A stretch of 64,000 nt of DNA, taken from the NCBI RefSeq assembly GCF_002632825.1, contig NZ_NJAJ01000020.1:1-64000 (forward strand), read 5' to 3'. The position numbers and the translations under genes are program-made. This stretch comes from Xenorhabdus stockiae. GTDB taxonomy: Bacteria; Pseudomonadota; Gammaproteobacteria; Enterobacterales; Enterobacteriaceae. The notes beneath the pieces are model-generated. The model worked only from the letters and a program-made list of their open reading frames with translations. It was not told where the DNA came from and made no database searches. This document shows positions 8,521 to 17,519 of the stretch, one piece after another. How positions within the stretch are numbered: the stretch's first letter is position 1; every line of letters begins with the position of its first letter.

Positions 8521-9196
8521 TGAAAAAAACCTCAAAAAGGTGTTTGTATATTGTCTCCCAAGTGCATTGAGCCATGCACTTCTTTCATATCAACATCAGA
8601 CCTCATCTTCACTTAACTTTTGCATAGTGAGATCGAGTGACGTCCTGAACTCATTTCACACCCTACATCCAGGATAGTTTTTACTTTTGATTCAACGTAT
8701 TAACTGCTCTTATTTGAAATATTCAGCAGACAACTTTTTACACCTGAACAATTAACTCATTGCTCCCGTTTGACACCGAACCTTGCGGCGTTTTGCTATG
8801 CCTGCTGGCATTTCAACTCTCGCACGACTTTTGCTGACCGTTTGCGGGTTTAAGGCGTCACTTTTTGCAGGTTTACCGCTGAAAGTGACGCCGCAGCCAA
8901 ATAACATCACAACCTTGACAGGCTCAGGCCTGTTTCACCACTCAGTGAATCTGACACTGCATTTTTAGATTGAAAAAAGAGAACTTGACGATATCGAGGC
9001 TGGCTTTTTGCCGGTGGGGATGACCTGCACACGCAGGCGGCAGTACCGTGTACTCAACCGATATCCCGCAATACCTCAACCTGCGTTCACTCTGGCGCAC
9101 AGATATCGATCAAGGGCAAGGCAGTTATTTTCTGTTTTGCCAGAATGGTCGCGCGCCAGAGATCGCATGTTGTCAAACATCCGCAAGGGGAAGCCA
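8521..9196. other. Long untranslated leader before recombinase A
   Basis: No convincing gene. It contains an inverted repeat GGCGTCACTTT (8854-8864) / AAAGTGACGCC (8882-8892) whose counterpart occurs in the leader of recombinase B, suggesting the two long leaders are homologous. The rest is low-complexity and carries only short random frames. Confidence 0.5.
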
Positions 9197-10072
9197 ATGA
9201 GTCGATTGATTAAAGAATTAAAGTTTTTTGCCCGACAAGGCGGCGGTAGTCATAAAACCTGTCATGATCGCATTCGGATCGCCGGGCGTTTGGGTGCGTT
9301 GTTATTGAGCCTGAATATTCAGGTGAAAAGCCTTAAGAATTTGAAAGCCAAACATGTAGAGCAGTACGTTGATACCCGTTTATCTCAGGGGATTGCCAAA
9401 CGAACAGTACAAAATGAAATGTCCGCGTTGCGTAATATCTTCCGCATGGCAGGCCGGGAAAAACTGGAAACTTCACCACGTTTAAGTAATCAGGCATTGG
9501 GATTAAGCGGCACCAGCCGCGCCGGAACGAAACAGGCGATCCCTGATACTACGTTTCAGGCCGTTTATCAAAAAGCACTTGAACGCGATGTTGGATTTGC
9601 CGTCACCTTGAAACTTGCCCGCTTATTGGGATTACGTTCTCAGGAAGCGGTGCAATGCAGTGCTTCGTTAAAAAGCTGGCTAAAACAATTAGAACAGCCA
9701 GAGCCGAAACTGCATATTGTCTTCGGTACAAAAGGCGGCCGGCCAAGACAAACCCGCGTACTGGGTATTGCAGCAGTAAAAGAGGCGGTAGAACAGGCGA
9801 TGGCTATTGCAGAGCAACGCGGCGGCAGGTTGATTGATAAACCGGATCTCAGACAGGCCATGAATTACTGGCGGACACATACCACAAAGATTGGTTTAAC
9901 AGGCCGCTATTCTCCTCATAGTCTGCGCTATGCGTGGGCACAGGAGGCACTTAATTTTTACCAACAGAAGGGTTTTAGCCGTCAGGAAGCACGGGCACTG
10001 GTATCAATGGATTTGGGGCACGGTGATGGTCGCGGGCGTTACGTTGAACGGGTTTATAGTCGTTCAACTTAG
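9197..10072 (+). CDS. Tyrosine recombinase (integrase-domain protein), paralog A
   Basis: 291 residues. It has a SAM-like N-terminal core-binding half and a catalytic half with the tyrosine recombinase residues: Arg in LARLLGLRSQEAV, the HxxR box SPHSLRYAWAQE, His in LGHGDGRGRY and a nucleophile Tyr in that tract or in ERVYS. The start at 9197 (MSRLIKELKFFARQ) has AAGGGGA upstream; in-frame codons further upstream do not resemble the family. Small recombinases of this type are common in ICE-like islands and differ from the tRNA-targeting integrase at 36.6 kb. About 45% identical by eye to paralog B at 13008. Confidence 0.88.
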   Translation: MSRLIKELKFFARQGGGSHKTCHDRIRIAGRLGALLLSLNIQVKSLKNLKAKHVEQYVDTRLSQGIAKRTVQNEMSALRNIFRMAGREKLETSPRLSNQALGLSGTSRAGTKQAIPDTTFQAVYQKALERDVGFAVTLKLARLLGLRSQEAVQCSASLKSWLKQLEQPEPKLHIVFGTKGGRPRQTRVLGIAAVKEAVEQAMAIAEQRGGRLIDKPDLRQAMNYWRTHTTKIGLTGRYSPHSLRYAWAQEALNFYQQKGFSRQEARALVSMDLGHGDGRGRYVERVYSRST

Positions 10073-10139
10073 CCGTTCGGTTATTGAGTTAGATAAAACA
10101 ATCAGTTAAAGTATTCCCGCCATTAGCCAAATCTAATGG

Positions 10140-10205
10140 TCAAGGTTTAGCAGCCTTGAGCTAAGAACACTGGTAGGATCTTTTCTACCAGTGCGCCTGT
10201 TATCA
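10140..10205 (+). other. Hairpin cluster between recombinase A and the C4-like RNA
   Basis: TCAAGG...CCTTGA (10140-10159) can form a hairpin that competes with TTTAGC...GCTAAG, and CACTGGTAG (10168-10176) pairs perfectly with CTACCAGTG (10185-10193). A short T run sits inside the loop rather than after the stem. It may end the recombinase transcript or be part of a longer structured leader. Confidence 0.4.
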
Positions 10206-10213
10206 CCCTTTCA

Positions 10214-10293
10214 ATGGTGGTTCGGGTGGGGGAGACTCACGTCTCGCCGGAATCTTAGCCCGGTCTGCTAACCCTGCCTTGAATCACCACCAT
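10214..10293 (+). ncRNA. C4-antisense-like structured RNA upstream of the Ner-like gene
   Basis: An 80-nt segment closed by ATGGTGGT (10214-10221) and ACCACCAT (10286-10293), with two internal hairpins: GAGAC-TCAC-GTCTC (10232-10245) and TTAGC...GCTAA (10255-10271). This three-way layout and the TTCGGGTGGGGGAGACTCAC sequence resemble, from memory, C4/CI-type antisense RNAs that control immunity in P1- and P4-like phages. It ends 31 bp before the Ner-like ATG. A covariance-model search would decide. Confidence 0.5.
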
Positions 10294-10324
10294 CAATATT
10301 AATTAATGGAAAGGGGTAACAGGA

Positions 10325-10597
10325 ATGAATAGCAACAATATTCAAAATGACTGGCACCAAGCTGATATTATCGCTGCATTACGTAAACGCGGTACTACCT
10401 TAGCGGCGGTTTCCCGCGAAGCAGGACTCGGTTCATCAACACTGGCAAACGCATTCAGCAGACCGTGGCCGAAAGGTGAATGGATTATCGCAAATTACCT
10501 TGGCATCCATCCCTCAGAGATTTGGCCCAGCCGTTATTTCGATTCTCATACTGGAGAATTATTAGAAAGGAAAGCCCGCTCTCAGCCACAGGAATAA
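10325..10597 (+). CDS. Ner/Nlp-family DNA-binding regulator
   Basis: 90 residues. It matches the Mu Ner / SfsB (Nlp) family: WHQADIIAALRKRGTTL, a helix-turn-helix with SREAGLGSSTLANAF, then the hallmark WPKGEWIIANYLGI and PSEIWPSRY. Ner represses the early promoter in Mu; host homologs are small regulators. The region upstream carries AAGGGG about 8 nt before ATG and a C4-like RNA, so expression may be controlled after transcription starts. A second family member lies at 51626, with a shorter tail. Confidence 0.85.
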   Translation: MNSNNIQNDWHQADIIAALRKRGTTLAAVSREAGLGSSTLANAFSRPWPKGEWIIANYLGIHPSEIWPSRYFDSHTGELLERKARSQPQE

Positions 10598-10860
10598 CCC
10601 GCCTTAATTTGTGATCGACTTCGTAAAAATGAATATTTTTTATATCAAGCCCTGAGATTAAAATGGCAGCCTAATTTGACCATTTTTAACCTTCAAGGCT
10701 TTTTTTCTTTAAAATGATTGAAAAGCACACAATTAATGATATAAATAATAAAAATCAGTCAGATATGAAAAAAAGCAAACAAAAAAATCTTGGGGCATTA
10801 AAAGGGGCATAAAATCAAATATAGATAATGTATCCTTTATATTCAATTTATTATATTTAT

Positions 10861-11514
10861 TTATGATTCCTGATATTGCACACAAAATTCCCGTTCCGGG
10901 TGGGCATGGCGCAGGCTGAAGACCACATCGCGGATACCGTGCTCTTTCAGAATATTGGTGATAATGGATTCAATGTTCAGTTGCTGGAAAATACGCGAAT
11001 TCTGACGCAGGGTGGTGCGCCACAGGTCCGGGCGAATACTCATCTGGTAGGTGGTCTGGTGCAACCCGGTATTGCCCTGTTCAAAGCTGGCAACGATACC
11101 GGTGATACTCCGGCTTTCAACCCCATCCTGTGTGATTGTCAGCGTGGCAGCGCGGTCGAGTACCGCAGGAAAGTCGATGGCAGGGTCAGCACTCGCCAGT
11201 CCGACCTCCAGCTGGAACGGCTGAGAAAAGTGCTCATTCAGGGTAAAATCCGTGACGACAAAGGTTTCTGGTGCCAGACCGCCCGCCGTCAGGGTAAATT
11301 GCAGACCGCTGGGGGCACCATCACTGAGAAACTGACTGGCTTTTTGCAGGGTTTTAGTGGCGGCGCTGTGACCCCCGGCGGCTTTCTTTGCCAGCCCCGG
11401 TTCGTGCCCAACGAAGCTCCCGGTTGTCTGCTGAGCCAGCCGGGTGGCTTGTTGCCCCTGCTCAAACAGGGCCTTTCCCTGCTGAAGTTTTGCGATGTGC
11501 TTTTTCACTGACAT
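10861..11514 (-). pseudogene. vgrG: 3'-truncated vgrG
   Basis: 217 residues starting MSVKKHIAKLQQGKALFEQ (GGGAG 7 nt upstream). After an unusual Ala/Gln-rich 60-residue leader it shows the VgrG N-terminus (FTLTAGGLAPETFVVTDF, RSITGIVASFEQG, YQMSIRPDLWRTTLRQNSR) and stops at REFCVQYQES, exactly where family members continue into the second gp27 subdomain. The gp27 remainder, OB-fold and needle are absent and AT-rich non-coding DNA follows. It is only about a third of a VgrG and cannot form a spike. Confidence 0.8.
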
Positions 11515-12280
11515 AGGTGTCTCCCTGAGGTGATGACGGATAACGTGATAACCGTCGGCCATCACGTCCGGGCACAACATTGAAATTCGTCCGGCGTTGT
11601 CTCTGGTAAACGGGAGATGAAAACATCCATCGGCTGTTTTTACACCGGGCACCGGAAATAATCTGAAAAGACGCACAGACCGGACTATTTCGTTTAATGC
11701 ATGAAAAACAATCAGGAGAGGAAATGATAAATAAGGCCTGAATGAAAACCAAATGAAATCAAGCGAAATAAAAAACTCGTCCGGCAATGACAGCGGAAAA
11801 AGTTAAAATCATTGCGCCATCAGGGTAATGCGCTTTGTTTTTATCAATAGTGAATGGATTGTGTTGTGATTTATTGCTGTCAGATTCAGGGTGAATTAAT
11901 TAACGCAATGATTTATTTATAAATATAAAACTACAAGTATCTTAGAAATCATGATCATGTTCATTTTATGATAACGATCACAAATGGGGTTGTTTAAAAT
12001 AATGAACACATTTTTAAACCGAATCCTAAAATAATATACCCTGACAAAAATAGATATTTTATTCTTGTTAAAATACAAATGAGAGGCTTATTTGAAATAA
12101 TAACAATTATCACGATGAAATAATATGGATATAAAAAAGATGAAAATTTATTTTTATTTCTTTTAGAAAGACAGTTATTCAGGCTGGCTGAAAATAAACC
12201 GTGAAAACGGGGTCTCAAACATCGTTTGACCGTGGCTGACACAATCGCTACTATCGTTCTGTTATCTGATGATCTTCCGT
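11515..12280. other. AT-rich stretch without recognisable genes
   Basis: Upstream of the vgrG fragment and before element copy B. The first 270 bp continue an open frame upstream of the fragment without protein-like composition. From 11800 to 12180 the DNA is very AT-rich with no frame above noise. Confidence 0.5.
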
Positions 12281-12425
12281 CTGTAAGGATCAGCGTGAAG
12301 CGGCGAAATCAAAACTCCCGTAGCCTGCAAGGAAGTGCATACCATGCGGTACATCTGCGCACTTTTGGAAGCAGATATCCCCGGACACCTAACCCTCCGT
12401 CTGAGGATGAAAGTTTCCCGGTGTG
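12281..12425 (+). ncRNA. Three-copy structured element, copy B
   Basis: Aligns with copy A over about 140 bp. The first hairpin is weakened by one substitution (ACTCCC at 12314-12319 against GGAAGT at 12331-12336), while the second (ATCTGC 12353-12358 / GCAGAT 12371-12376) is intact. The short frame from ATG at 12344 keeps MRYICALLEADI but does not stop where copies A and C do. It lies about 580 bp upstream of recombinase B. Confidence 0.5.
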
Positions 12426-13007
12426 ATTCATCACCGGCTACTCACACAACAGAGCAAAACAGGCTCTGTCTTACGTCAACTGATACAGTTTTTATCTGTA
12501 AAACATGCATTCACATTTTCAATTCATCACGGTAAACGTCCCGAATATTGCGCGGCGTCACTTGTGTTGAAGCGCAGCGATTACCAAGTGACGCCGCAAA
12601 GCGGCAAACGTCCATAGCCCATCCGGTCTGGTTTTACGACCGATTTGAACCCTGCATTACTCAGTGAAACCACGCAAAACAGATCATTAACCACCCTGTT
12701 AAACGATTGTCCTAGCGGATTTTCAACCCACTGCCTGATTGCAGGCTGATGCAGTAAAAATTAAGGAGAAATGAATCACGTCAAGATAATGAGGCGTTCA
12801 TCCTGAGCTGATCAGGTTCTGAACGGGGAGCATGTCATCGTTGTGCTGAGCACGTCGCGAGCTCCTGCAATAACTCAACACAATCCCGCCCTGCTACACA
12901 TTGTCTGACGCACCACGGAACGGTGAACCTGAACCGACACGCAGGGAATTGTTTTAAAAACGACTAAAAATGAATAAAACAAACGCAAAGTAGCAGAAGA
13001 GGCGAGA
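12426..13007. other. Long leader before recombinase B with a 13-bp perfect hairpin
   Basis: GCGGCGTCACTTG (12552-12564) and CAAGTGACGCCGC (12585-12597) form a perfect inverted repeat, matching the similar repeat in leader A. No gene is visible in the rest. Confidence 0.55.
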
Positions 13008-13925
13008 ATGGCGCAGGGATCGACACGTTCAAAGGTTGAGCAGTTCAGAAAAGCCTTTATCACGCATGCCCGACAGGCGGGTGGAAGTTTTGTTACGGTG
13101 GCGGATCGTGAACGGATTGCCCGGTACTTCCTTGATTATTTGAAAAACAATGGCATCAAACTCCGCCAAGTGGATAGCCTGAAGGTGAAATATATTGAGC
13201 GCTACATCGCTGGACGCAAAGCCAACAATCTCAGTCACCGGACACTGCAAAATGAAATGTCGGTGCTGCGAGCCATTTTAGCGCAGGCGGGAAAGCATAA
13301 GCTGGCTGATCCCAATAATGCCCGCCTGAGTAACCGGGCATTGGGTATCGCGGATACCAGCCGCAAGGGAACGAAAATGGCGCTGGCACCGGCTGCGTTC
13401 CGGGATATTTTTCAGCAGGTGGAGCAAAAAGACCGGCGTGTCGCGGCGGTGATGCAACTGGCGTATGTGCTGGGACTGCGTACTAAAGAAGCGGTGGAAG
13501 CCTACAAATCGTTAGCGACCTGGAAGAAAGCACTGGAAAACGGGCATACGTCTGTGCGGGTGGTGTTCGGTACTAAAGGTGGACGCCCCAGGCAGACGGT
13601 TATACTGGATCGGGAAGCCCTGCAACACGCGATTGCTTATGCTGAACGCGAGCAGACCGGGCGTGGCGGTAAGCTGATTGATAAGCCGACGATCACGCAG
13701 GCCATCGACCGTTACCGCTATATTGTCAGACGTGCAGGGCTGAGCGGCAATAAAGCGCCGCATAGTATGCGTTACCATTTTGCTCAGCAATCTGGGGAGC
13801 ATTATATAGCGCAAGGATTCAGCGAGCGGGAAGCACTGGCACTGGTCTCGATGGATTTAGGGCATGGCGATGGACGAGGGCGTTATATTAAGCAGGTGTA
13901 TTACCAGAATATTGAGTGTGAATAA
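13008..13925 (+). CDS. Tyrosine recombinase (integrase-domain protein), paralog B
   Basis: 305 residues, complete. The core-binding half reads KVEQFRKAFITHARQAGGSF, then the catalytic Arg in LGLRTKEAVEAY, the HxxR box APHSMRYHFAQQ, and LGHGDGRGRYIKQVYYQ with the second His and candidate Tyr nucleophiles. ATG at 13008 follows AGAGGCGAGA. It shares domain layout and long stretches (FGTKGGRPRQT, SMDLGHGDGRGRY) with paralog A, so the two likely arose by duplication together with their leaders. Its target site is unknown; no tRNA lies beside it. Confidence 0.88.
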   Translation: MAQGSTRSKVEQFRKAFITHARQAGGSFVTVADRERIARYFLDYLKNNGIKLRQVDSLKVKYIERYIAGRKANNLSHRTLQNEMSVLRAILAQAGKHKLADPNNARLSNRALGIADTSRKGTKMALAPAAFRDIFQQVEQKDRRVAAVMQLAYVLGLRTKEAVEAYKSLATWKKALENGHTSVRVVFGTKGGRPRQTVILDREALQHAIAYAEREQTGRGGKLIDKPTITQAIDRYRYIVRRAGLSGNKAPHSMRYHFAQQSGEHYIAQGFSEREALALVSMDLGHGDGRGRYIKQVYYQNIECE

Positions 13926-14037
13926 GTTGTATGGAGCACACACAGTCGCTGCTTTGGTCATTGGAATATGAGCGAAGCAACCTTGAGTCTTAGGCGATTA
14001 TTCCTATGTTATCGCTAACTCATTTTTGTCGGATAGA

Positions 14038-14426
14038 CGGCATCTGTTACCAAGTGCCGTCCTCCTAAGAACCGTACGTGCAGCTTTCACTGCATACGGC
14101 TCAAGCCTTCACTAAGTCGTATTACGTTACCCAGCAACCTAAATTGCAGTCAGAGCAGGATCGTACCAAGAGTGATGACTTTCCTTTTTCGATTCCCTCT
14201 TAACCAAATAGGTTTGGTATTGAGGATCGAATGGCGTAGCCACACTCCTAATCTTCACATGCCTTTTTATCAGCGTTTGAGCTATTTGAACCAGATTAAA
14301 GTGGCAGTCCATATTGACTATTTTCTGCCAGCCATGAAATTACCATTCTCCTTGGTGGTTCATGTCGTATTTTCGACTTACCCAATCTTTAGATTTAGTT
14401 GGATGACGTCTGATCGCCCACTGCCA
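14038..14426 (-). pseudogene. Group II intron remnant (maturase C-terminus and intron 3' RNA), leftward
   Basis: On the minus strand, codons from 14426 read WQWAIRRHPTKSKDWV then SRKYDMNHQGEW and a stop at 14340-14342, followed in a shifted frame by DCHFNLVQIAQTLIKRH and TPFDPQYQTYLVKRESKK. These match the maturase/HNH end of group II intron reverse transcriptases. Past it, 14038-14105 (minus strand) contains GAGCCGTATGCAGTG and GCACGTACGGTTCTTAGG, the typical intron sequence around domains IV-V. The reading frame is broken and the N-terminal RT is absent. Confidence 0.65.
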
Positions 14427-14431
14427 TCATA

Positions 14432-14740
14432 ACCAGAAGGCACTGTATAAGGTTTTCAGGCAACTCAACAAAGCGCTGGTGCGCTGAGTCAGATGAAAGT
14501 TCAAAGCTCTGAGCAGATATAAAACCCAAGACTCAAAACGTCTTCAAAGGATTGCAAAGGAGCATAGGGGGGGCTTGCCCATTGTCGGGCAGGAATAACA
14601 GGCGTGTTTGCCTGAAGAGAGCGGTATGAGTCGAGAGGCTCACGTACCGTTCTGCGAGAGGCTGCGGGAGCAGTTCCCGTGGCCTACTCATCCGGTGAAT
14701 GACGAGTTGAGAAATATTTCTCAGATGGAACATTGAAGGC
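14432..14740 (+). pseudogene. Second group II intron remnant, rightward
   Basis: Plus-strand codons read LYKVFRQLNKALVR, then after in-frame stops KFKALSRYKTQ and KRLQRIAKEH, resembling the extreme C-terminus of another group II maturase class. Then come GGTATGAGTCGAGAGGCTCA and TTCTGCGAGAGGCTG, a recurrent intron 3' sequence. It abuts the leftward remnant head to head, with no RT domain in either. Both are dead. Confidence 0.6.
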
Positions 14741-14759
14741 ACCGAAGCGTAGTCGGCTT

Positions 14760-15243
14760 TTTACTGAAAATAGTCTCAGGGCTGATTGCTTATATATTTC
14801 AGCCGAAAAAGCCGCGCTTAGATTTACGTGACCATGAAATTGCGATGCTTAAGAAACGTTGAGATTAATTAAAACTCTCGCCTTATCTTTATCACTATTT
14901 CTTGTTATCGATTGTTTAATTTATTTCAAATTAATCGTGGTTATTGTTTTTCGTTTTTTGATAAAAATAATTGCTGTAAGAATGTTCTGAATGTTATTTC
15001 ATCGCTTTTTATTTTTTCACCTTTATTTGGATTATAATTTCATTATATGTGTGTTTATCTGTCAAAAAGCAGTTATTTACTTCAAATAAACTCATTTATT
15101 ATTTTTTTAATCTAATCAGGTGGAATTTATTTTGTATTGTTGCTTGGTTGAAAAGTGATCAAATCTCCGCATAATTGCTCTTCACATATTTTTGTTAATT
15201 CTCGATTGAAAATAAAAATGCGCCAATTTTTATTGGAAAAAAT
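14760..15243. other. AT-rich region upstream of cdiB, probable promoter region
   Basis: Only a short open tail (KKPRLDLRDHEIAMLKKR, near 14805-14865) that may be the end of a lost gene. From 14870 to 15243 the DNA is strongly AT-rich and non-coding and presumably carries the cdi promoter. No specific -35/-10 pair can be chosen with confidence. Confidence 0.45.
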
Positions 15244-16956
15244 ATGCCAAATAAACTTTTCAGTAATCTATGCTTCGGGTTGGCCGGATCCAGTGTCTTG
15301 GCAATATTCCCTGCTCAGGCACAACCGGATGACCAGACCTTAATTCATCAACAACAGCAACAGCAGGCACAAGAACAACGGCTGGAAGCCCGGCCGCCTC
15401 GGGTCAATCTGGCTGAGGAGGCAACCACAGTTGCCGCGTCTCCTCAGGCGTTTCCCAACGAATCCCCCTGTTTTGATATTCGTAAAGTGACGCTATCGGG
15501 GAACGAGGCACTGCCGCATTGGGTGCCCTTGCAGCGTTTGGCGGATCAGGCCATTGGCCAGTGTCTGGGGGCACAGGGCATCGGATTGCTGATGAGCACG
15601 ATGCAGAACCGGCTGATTTCACACGGTTGGGTAACAACACGGATACTGGCACCCGAACAAGATCTCCGTCAGGGAGACCTGAAATTGATGGTCGTCCCGG
15701 GAAAAATCCGCCAGATCCGGTATGCGGAGGGGGCGGACACCTACGCTTCCCTGTTGACAGCGATACCGGCCCGGGAAGGGGCGTTGTTAGACTTACGGGC
15801 GATTGAACAAGGCATGGAAAACCTCCAGCGTATACCTAATGTTCAAGCCTCCATGGAACTGGTGCCGGGAGACGCTCCCGGTGAAACGGATATCATGATT
15901 CAGCGCCAGCAGTCCCGTTTCTGGCATGTGGGGGCCTGGCTGGATAACAGCGGCACGAAAACCACCGGACAGAATCAGGGCGGACTGATGTTTGCGCTTG
16001 ATAATCCTACCTCTCTGAGTGACCTGTTTTATGTGGCGGTGACCCGGGATTTGGCGTTTTCTGACCGAAAACAGTCGGCCAATTACACGGCGCATTATTC
16101 CGTGCCGTTTGGCTACTGGCTGTTTGCAGTTACCGGCAGTAAATACAATTATGCCCAAACGGTGCCTCATCGCACGGAAGCAGCGAAGTACCGGGGAAGA
16201 AGTCACAGCCTGAATGCGCAGTTAAGCCGTGTTCTGCACCGTAATGCCAATTCCAAGACAACGTTAACCTACGGGGTGAATGTACGTCAGACCCGGAACT
16301 TCATCAAACAAACGGAAATTGCCGGACAAAAGCGCCGGACCAGCCACTGGCGATTGGCATTGGATCATCGCCATTATCTGGGGCCCGCTGTGTTGGATGC
16401 CGGGATCAGTTACCAGCACGGAACGCGCTGGTTTGGTGCACGGCCCGCACCGGAAGAGGAACTCAATCCACGGGGCAGTGAGCATTATGCCACCGCGCAA
16501 GCCCGGATCATTCAGGTGTCAGCATCACTGAACACCCCATTTTCATTGGCCGGGGAGGCATTCCAGCACCGGGTGGAATACCTGCGTCAGTGGAGCCAGA
16601 CCCCGTTAACACCTCAGGATCGGTTCAGTATCGGCAGCCGCTGGACGGTACGGGGCTTTGACGGAGAGCGTTCACTGAGTGCGGATGCGGGCTGGACCTT
16701 GCGCAATACCCTGTCCTGGCAGACACCATTGCCGGAGCAGCAACTGTATCTGGGCGCGGATTATGGCCGGATAGGAGGCAATGGTGCGGACTTTAACGTC
16801 GGGCGCACACTGGCCGGGGGGGTAGTGGGGCTGAAAGGTCCGATCCGACCGGCAAATCTGGTTTACGACATCGCTGTGGGGACGCCTTTTTCGAAGCCGG
16901 ACGGGTTTAAGACCGATCCGGTTTATGTGGCGTTCAGCCTGAACTGGCAGTACTGA
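15244..16956 (+). CDS. cdiB: CdiB, two-partner secretion outer-membrane transporter
   Basis: 570 residues. The signal peptide is MPNKLFSNLCFGLAGSSVLA...AQA. A Gln-rich linker and an N-terminal plug-helix region (to about 75) are followed by POTRA domains from CFDIRKVTLSGNEALP, and a 16-strand barrel from about residue 215 whose VRGF motif (RWTVRGFDGERSLSADAG) is the family lock in loop L6. It ends VYVAFSLNWQY with a terminal aromatic, as outer-membrane barrels do. It exports the CdiA protein encoded 560 bp downstream. cdiC follows after 11 bp, so cdiBCAI is one operon. Confidence 0.92.
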   Translation: MPNKLFSNLCFGLAGSSVLAIFPAQAQPDDQTLIHQQQQQQAQEQRLEARPPRVNLAEEATTVAASPQAFPNESPCFDIRKVTLSGNEALPHWVPLQRLADQAIGQCLGAQGIGLLMSTMQNRLISHGWVTTRILAPEQDLRQGDLKLMVVPGKIRQIRYAEGADTYASLLTAIPAREGALLDLRAIEQGMENLQRIPNVQASMELVPGDAPGETDIMIQRQQSRFWHVGAWLDNSGTKTTGQNQGGLMFALDNPTSLSDLFYVAVTRDLAFSDRKQSANYTAHYSVPFGYWLFAVTGSKYNYAQTVPHRTEAAKYRGRSHSLNAQLSRVLHRNANSKTTLTYGVNVRQTRNFIKQTEIAGQKRRTSHWRLALDHRHYLGPAVLDAGISYQHGTRWFGARPAPEEELNPRGSEHYATAQARIIQVSASLNTPFSLAGEAFQHRVEYLRQWSQTPLTPQDRFSIGSRWTVRGFDGERSLSADAGWTLRNTLSWQTPLPEQQLYLGADYGRIGGNGADFNVGRTLAGGVVGLKGPIRPANLVYDIAVGTPFSKPDGFKTDPVYVAFSLNWQY

Positions 16957-16967
16957 GGGGAAACAGG

Positions 16968-17519
16968 ATGCGGATTGGTGATTATGATGTTTATGCTCCG
17001 CTGATGTTAGGGGAGCCCGCCAACGCTATCGAAATGTTCGGGGCCGTGGCGCTCCTGTGGATGCAATCTGCCGAACAGCGGTCAGCCTATGTGGGAGAGC
17101 TGGAGACGCAGGTCTTACCTTTTCTCACCACCGAACAATATATTCTGGTGTATCACCAAGCCCGGCCCATTTTCTACCTCAGTTTTGCCCTGTTTAATGC
17201 CCAGACTGAATTACGGTATCTGACACTGGACTATGCCGGCTACGGTGACGATGGCCGGGCCTTGCCCCTGTGCAACGGTGACCGGTTCTGGATCCTAGAC
17301 TGGCTGGCCCCGTTGGGGCACAGCCGTGAAATGGCGGCGCTAATGCAGCGTGAGGTTCTGCTCAACCATTGCTGTCGTGCCCTGTACCACAAAGGGGATC
17401 AGCATGGCCCACAGGTGCTCCGGTTCAGAGGACGCGGGGTCAGCCGCCAACAGGCGGCTCAGTGGTGGCAGAAATATCCCCTTGTACGGGACTTACCTGA
17501 AAGAGGTTTCACACTATGA
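16968..17519 (+). CDS. cdiC: CdiC, HlyC-family lysine acyltransferase-like protein
   Basis: 183 residues of the RtxC/HlyC family, which transfer fatty acid from acyl-ACP to lysines of a toxin in the cytoplasm. Conserved parts: FGAVALLWMQS, VLPFLTTEQYILVYHQARPI, DRFWILDWLAPLGH and QVLRFRGRGVSRQQA. In class IV CDI loci such a protein lies between cdiB and cdiA and lipidates CdiA. Aligning by eye with HlyC, the catalytic Asp is kept (Asp111) but the catalytic His (HlyC His23) falls on Gln37. Either the alignment shifts, another residue serves, or activity is lost. The stop overlaps the cdiA ATG as ATGA, indicating translational coupling. Confidence 0.85.
   Translation: MRIGDYDVYAPLMLGEPANAIEMFGAVALLWMQSAEQRSAYVGELETQVLPFLTTEQYILVYHQARPIFYLSFALFNAQTELRYLTLDYAGYGDDGRALPLCNGDRFWILDWLAPLGHSREMAALMQREVLLNHCCRALYHKGDQHGPQVLRFRGRGVSRQQAAQWWQKYPLVRDLPERGFTL

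Noticed and set aside
14172-14432. Rightward 86-codon frame between recombinase B and cdiB
   Set aside because: The opposite strand encodes a group II maturase fragment; the rightward frame is its complement.
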